The translations under genes were made by a program, and so were the position numbers. A DNA stretch of 6,060 bases, from contig CAKQBP010000089.1 in assembly GCA_934216375.1 (NCBI GenBank), positions 1 to 6,060 on the forward strand. Reading direction: 5' to 3'. Positions 5,635 to 6,060 of this stretch are shown here, piece by piece; within the stretch, counting starts at the first letter, position 1; each line of letters opens with the position of its first letter. A model generated the notes under the pieces. That model was not told the origin of the DNA and did not search any database. It saw only the letters and a program-made list of their open reading frames with translations. Source of the stretch: an uncultured Veillonella sp. GTDB lineage: Bacteria > Bacillota > Negativicutes > Veillonellales > Veillonellaceae.

Positions 5635-6060
5635 ATGCGAATTATTGGCGGAACTGCTAAGGGACATGCTATAAAAGCACCTAAAGGATTAGATACTAGG
5701 CCTACACTTGATCGTGTTCGTGAAAGTGTATTTAATGTATTAGCAAATAGAGGTATATTTGGTTCTGATATACTAGATATATTTTCTGGTACTGGTGCAG
5801 TAGCAATTGAAGCCTTAAGTCGTGGTGCAGCACATGCAGTAGCAGTAGACTTTAAAACGGGAAAACTAATTTTAGAGAATGCTAAACATTGTCGTGTGGA
5901 TGATCGGTTAGAAATTATTCCGAGGAAACTTTCACAATTAAAAAATTATATAGTGGGGCGACAGTTCGATTATATATTTTCTGACCCGCCATATGAAAAT
6001 GGATTTATACAAGATACCATAGATTTGGTTGTAAACTATGATTTGTTAAAACCTGAAGGT
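5635..6060 (+). CDS. rsmD: 16S rRNA (guanine(966)-N2)-methyltransferase RsmD, 3' end outside window
   Basis: RsmD uses S-adenosylmethionine to methylate N2 of G966 in 16S rRNA (E. coli numbering) on an assembled or assembling 30S particle. Only the first 142 codons are present; the frame is open to the window edge, so the gene is cut by the boundary and not broken. The N-terminus MRIIGGTAKG is the usual start of the family. TRPTLDRVRESVFN at 21-34 is its signature. DIFSGTGAVAIEALSRGA at 48-65 is the SAM-binding motif I, D72 ends the following strand, and DPPY at 117-120 is the catalytic motif IV for an exocyclic amine. The ATG follows GAGGG (5626-5630) by four bases. The family usually has about 180-190 residues, so roughly 40-50 are missing. 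Distinguishing it from other DPPY methyltransferases rests on the 21-34 signature. Confidence 0.93.
   Translation, partial: MRIIGGTAKGHAIKAPKGLDTRPTLDRVRESVFNVLANRGIFGSDILDIFSGTGAVAIEALSRGAAHAVAVDFKTGKLILENAKHCRVDDRLEIIPRKLSQLKNYIVGRQFDYIFSDPPYENGFIQDTIDLVVNYDLLKPEG

Noticed and set aside
1..6060. Search for mobile elements, CRISPR arrays, tRNA, rRNA, riboswitches or defence genes
   Set aside because: Nearly every base is in a conserved housekeeping gene, the only spacers are 113 and 67 bases, and none shows repeats, tRNA-like folds or transposase motifs.

Overview
The window is 6,060 bases of ordinary, densely coded, AT-rich bacterial chromosome. All genes lie on the + strand. The organism is probably a Negativicutes member close to Veillonella. 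The reasons are the AT-leaning base composition, the IspH–ribosomal protein S1 fusion typical of Clostridia and Negativicutes, and the gene order (plsC, ispH-S1, der, plsY, gpsA, rsmD). This placement is inference from gene content and was not tested by a search.

Positions 1–2570 form the end of one transcription unit. It holds plsC (lysophosphatidate acyltransferase), which overlaps by 10 bases a 632-residue fusion of IspH (last step of the MEP isoprenoid pathway) and a four-domain S1 protein. A strong intrinsic terminator at 2537–2570 closes the unit. Upstream, the frame ending in TGA at 13–15 is open to the window edge, so an unseen gene may end there in an ATGA overlap with plsC.

Positions 2571–5567 are a second unit with its own candidate promoter: der (double-domain ribosome-assembly GTPase), plsY (acyl-phosphate:G3P acyltransferase) and gpsA (G3P dehydrogenase). 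The spacing is very tight: a 1-base overlap, then a 3-base gap. Positions 5568–5634 are an AT-rich spacer with two TATAAT boxes, followed by rsmD (16S rRNA m2G966 methyltransferase), which runs off the right edge.

Together, GpsA makes sn-glycerol 3-phosphate, PlsY acylates it at sn-1, and PlsC acylates the product at sn-2 to give phosphatidic acid. The window therefore holds the glycerol-3-phosphate branch of phospholipid synthesis apart from the acyl-phosphate supplier (PlsX). The other theme is ribosome function: S1, Der and RsmD.

The most interesting observation is inside the fusion gene. At the IspH/S1 boundary there is a 9-base perfect Shine-Dalgarno sequence (1420–1428), followed by an in-frame ATG (1439) placed exactly where a stand-alone S1 protein would begin. 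Codon use changes sharply at the same point, and a plausible sigma-70-type promoter lies about 300 bases upstream. This suggests that the gene may make free S1 as well as the fusion. No mobile elements, CRISPR arrays, tRNA or rRNA genes were seen.
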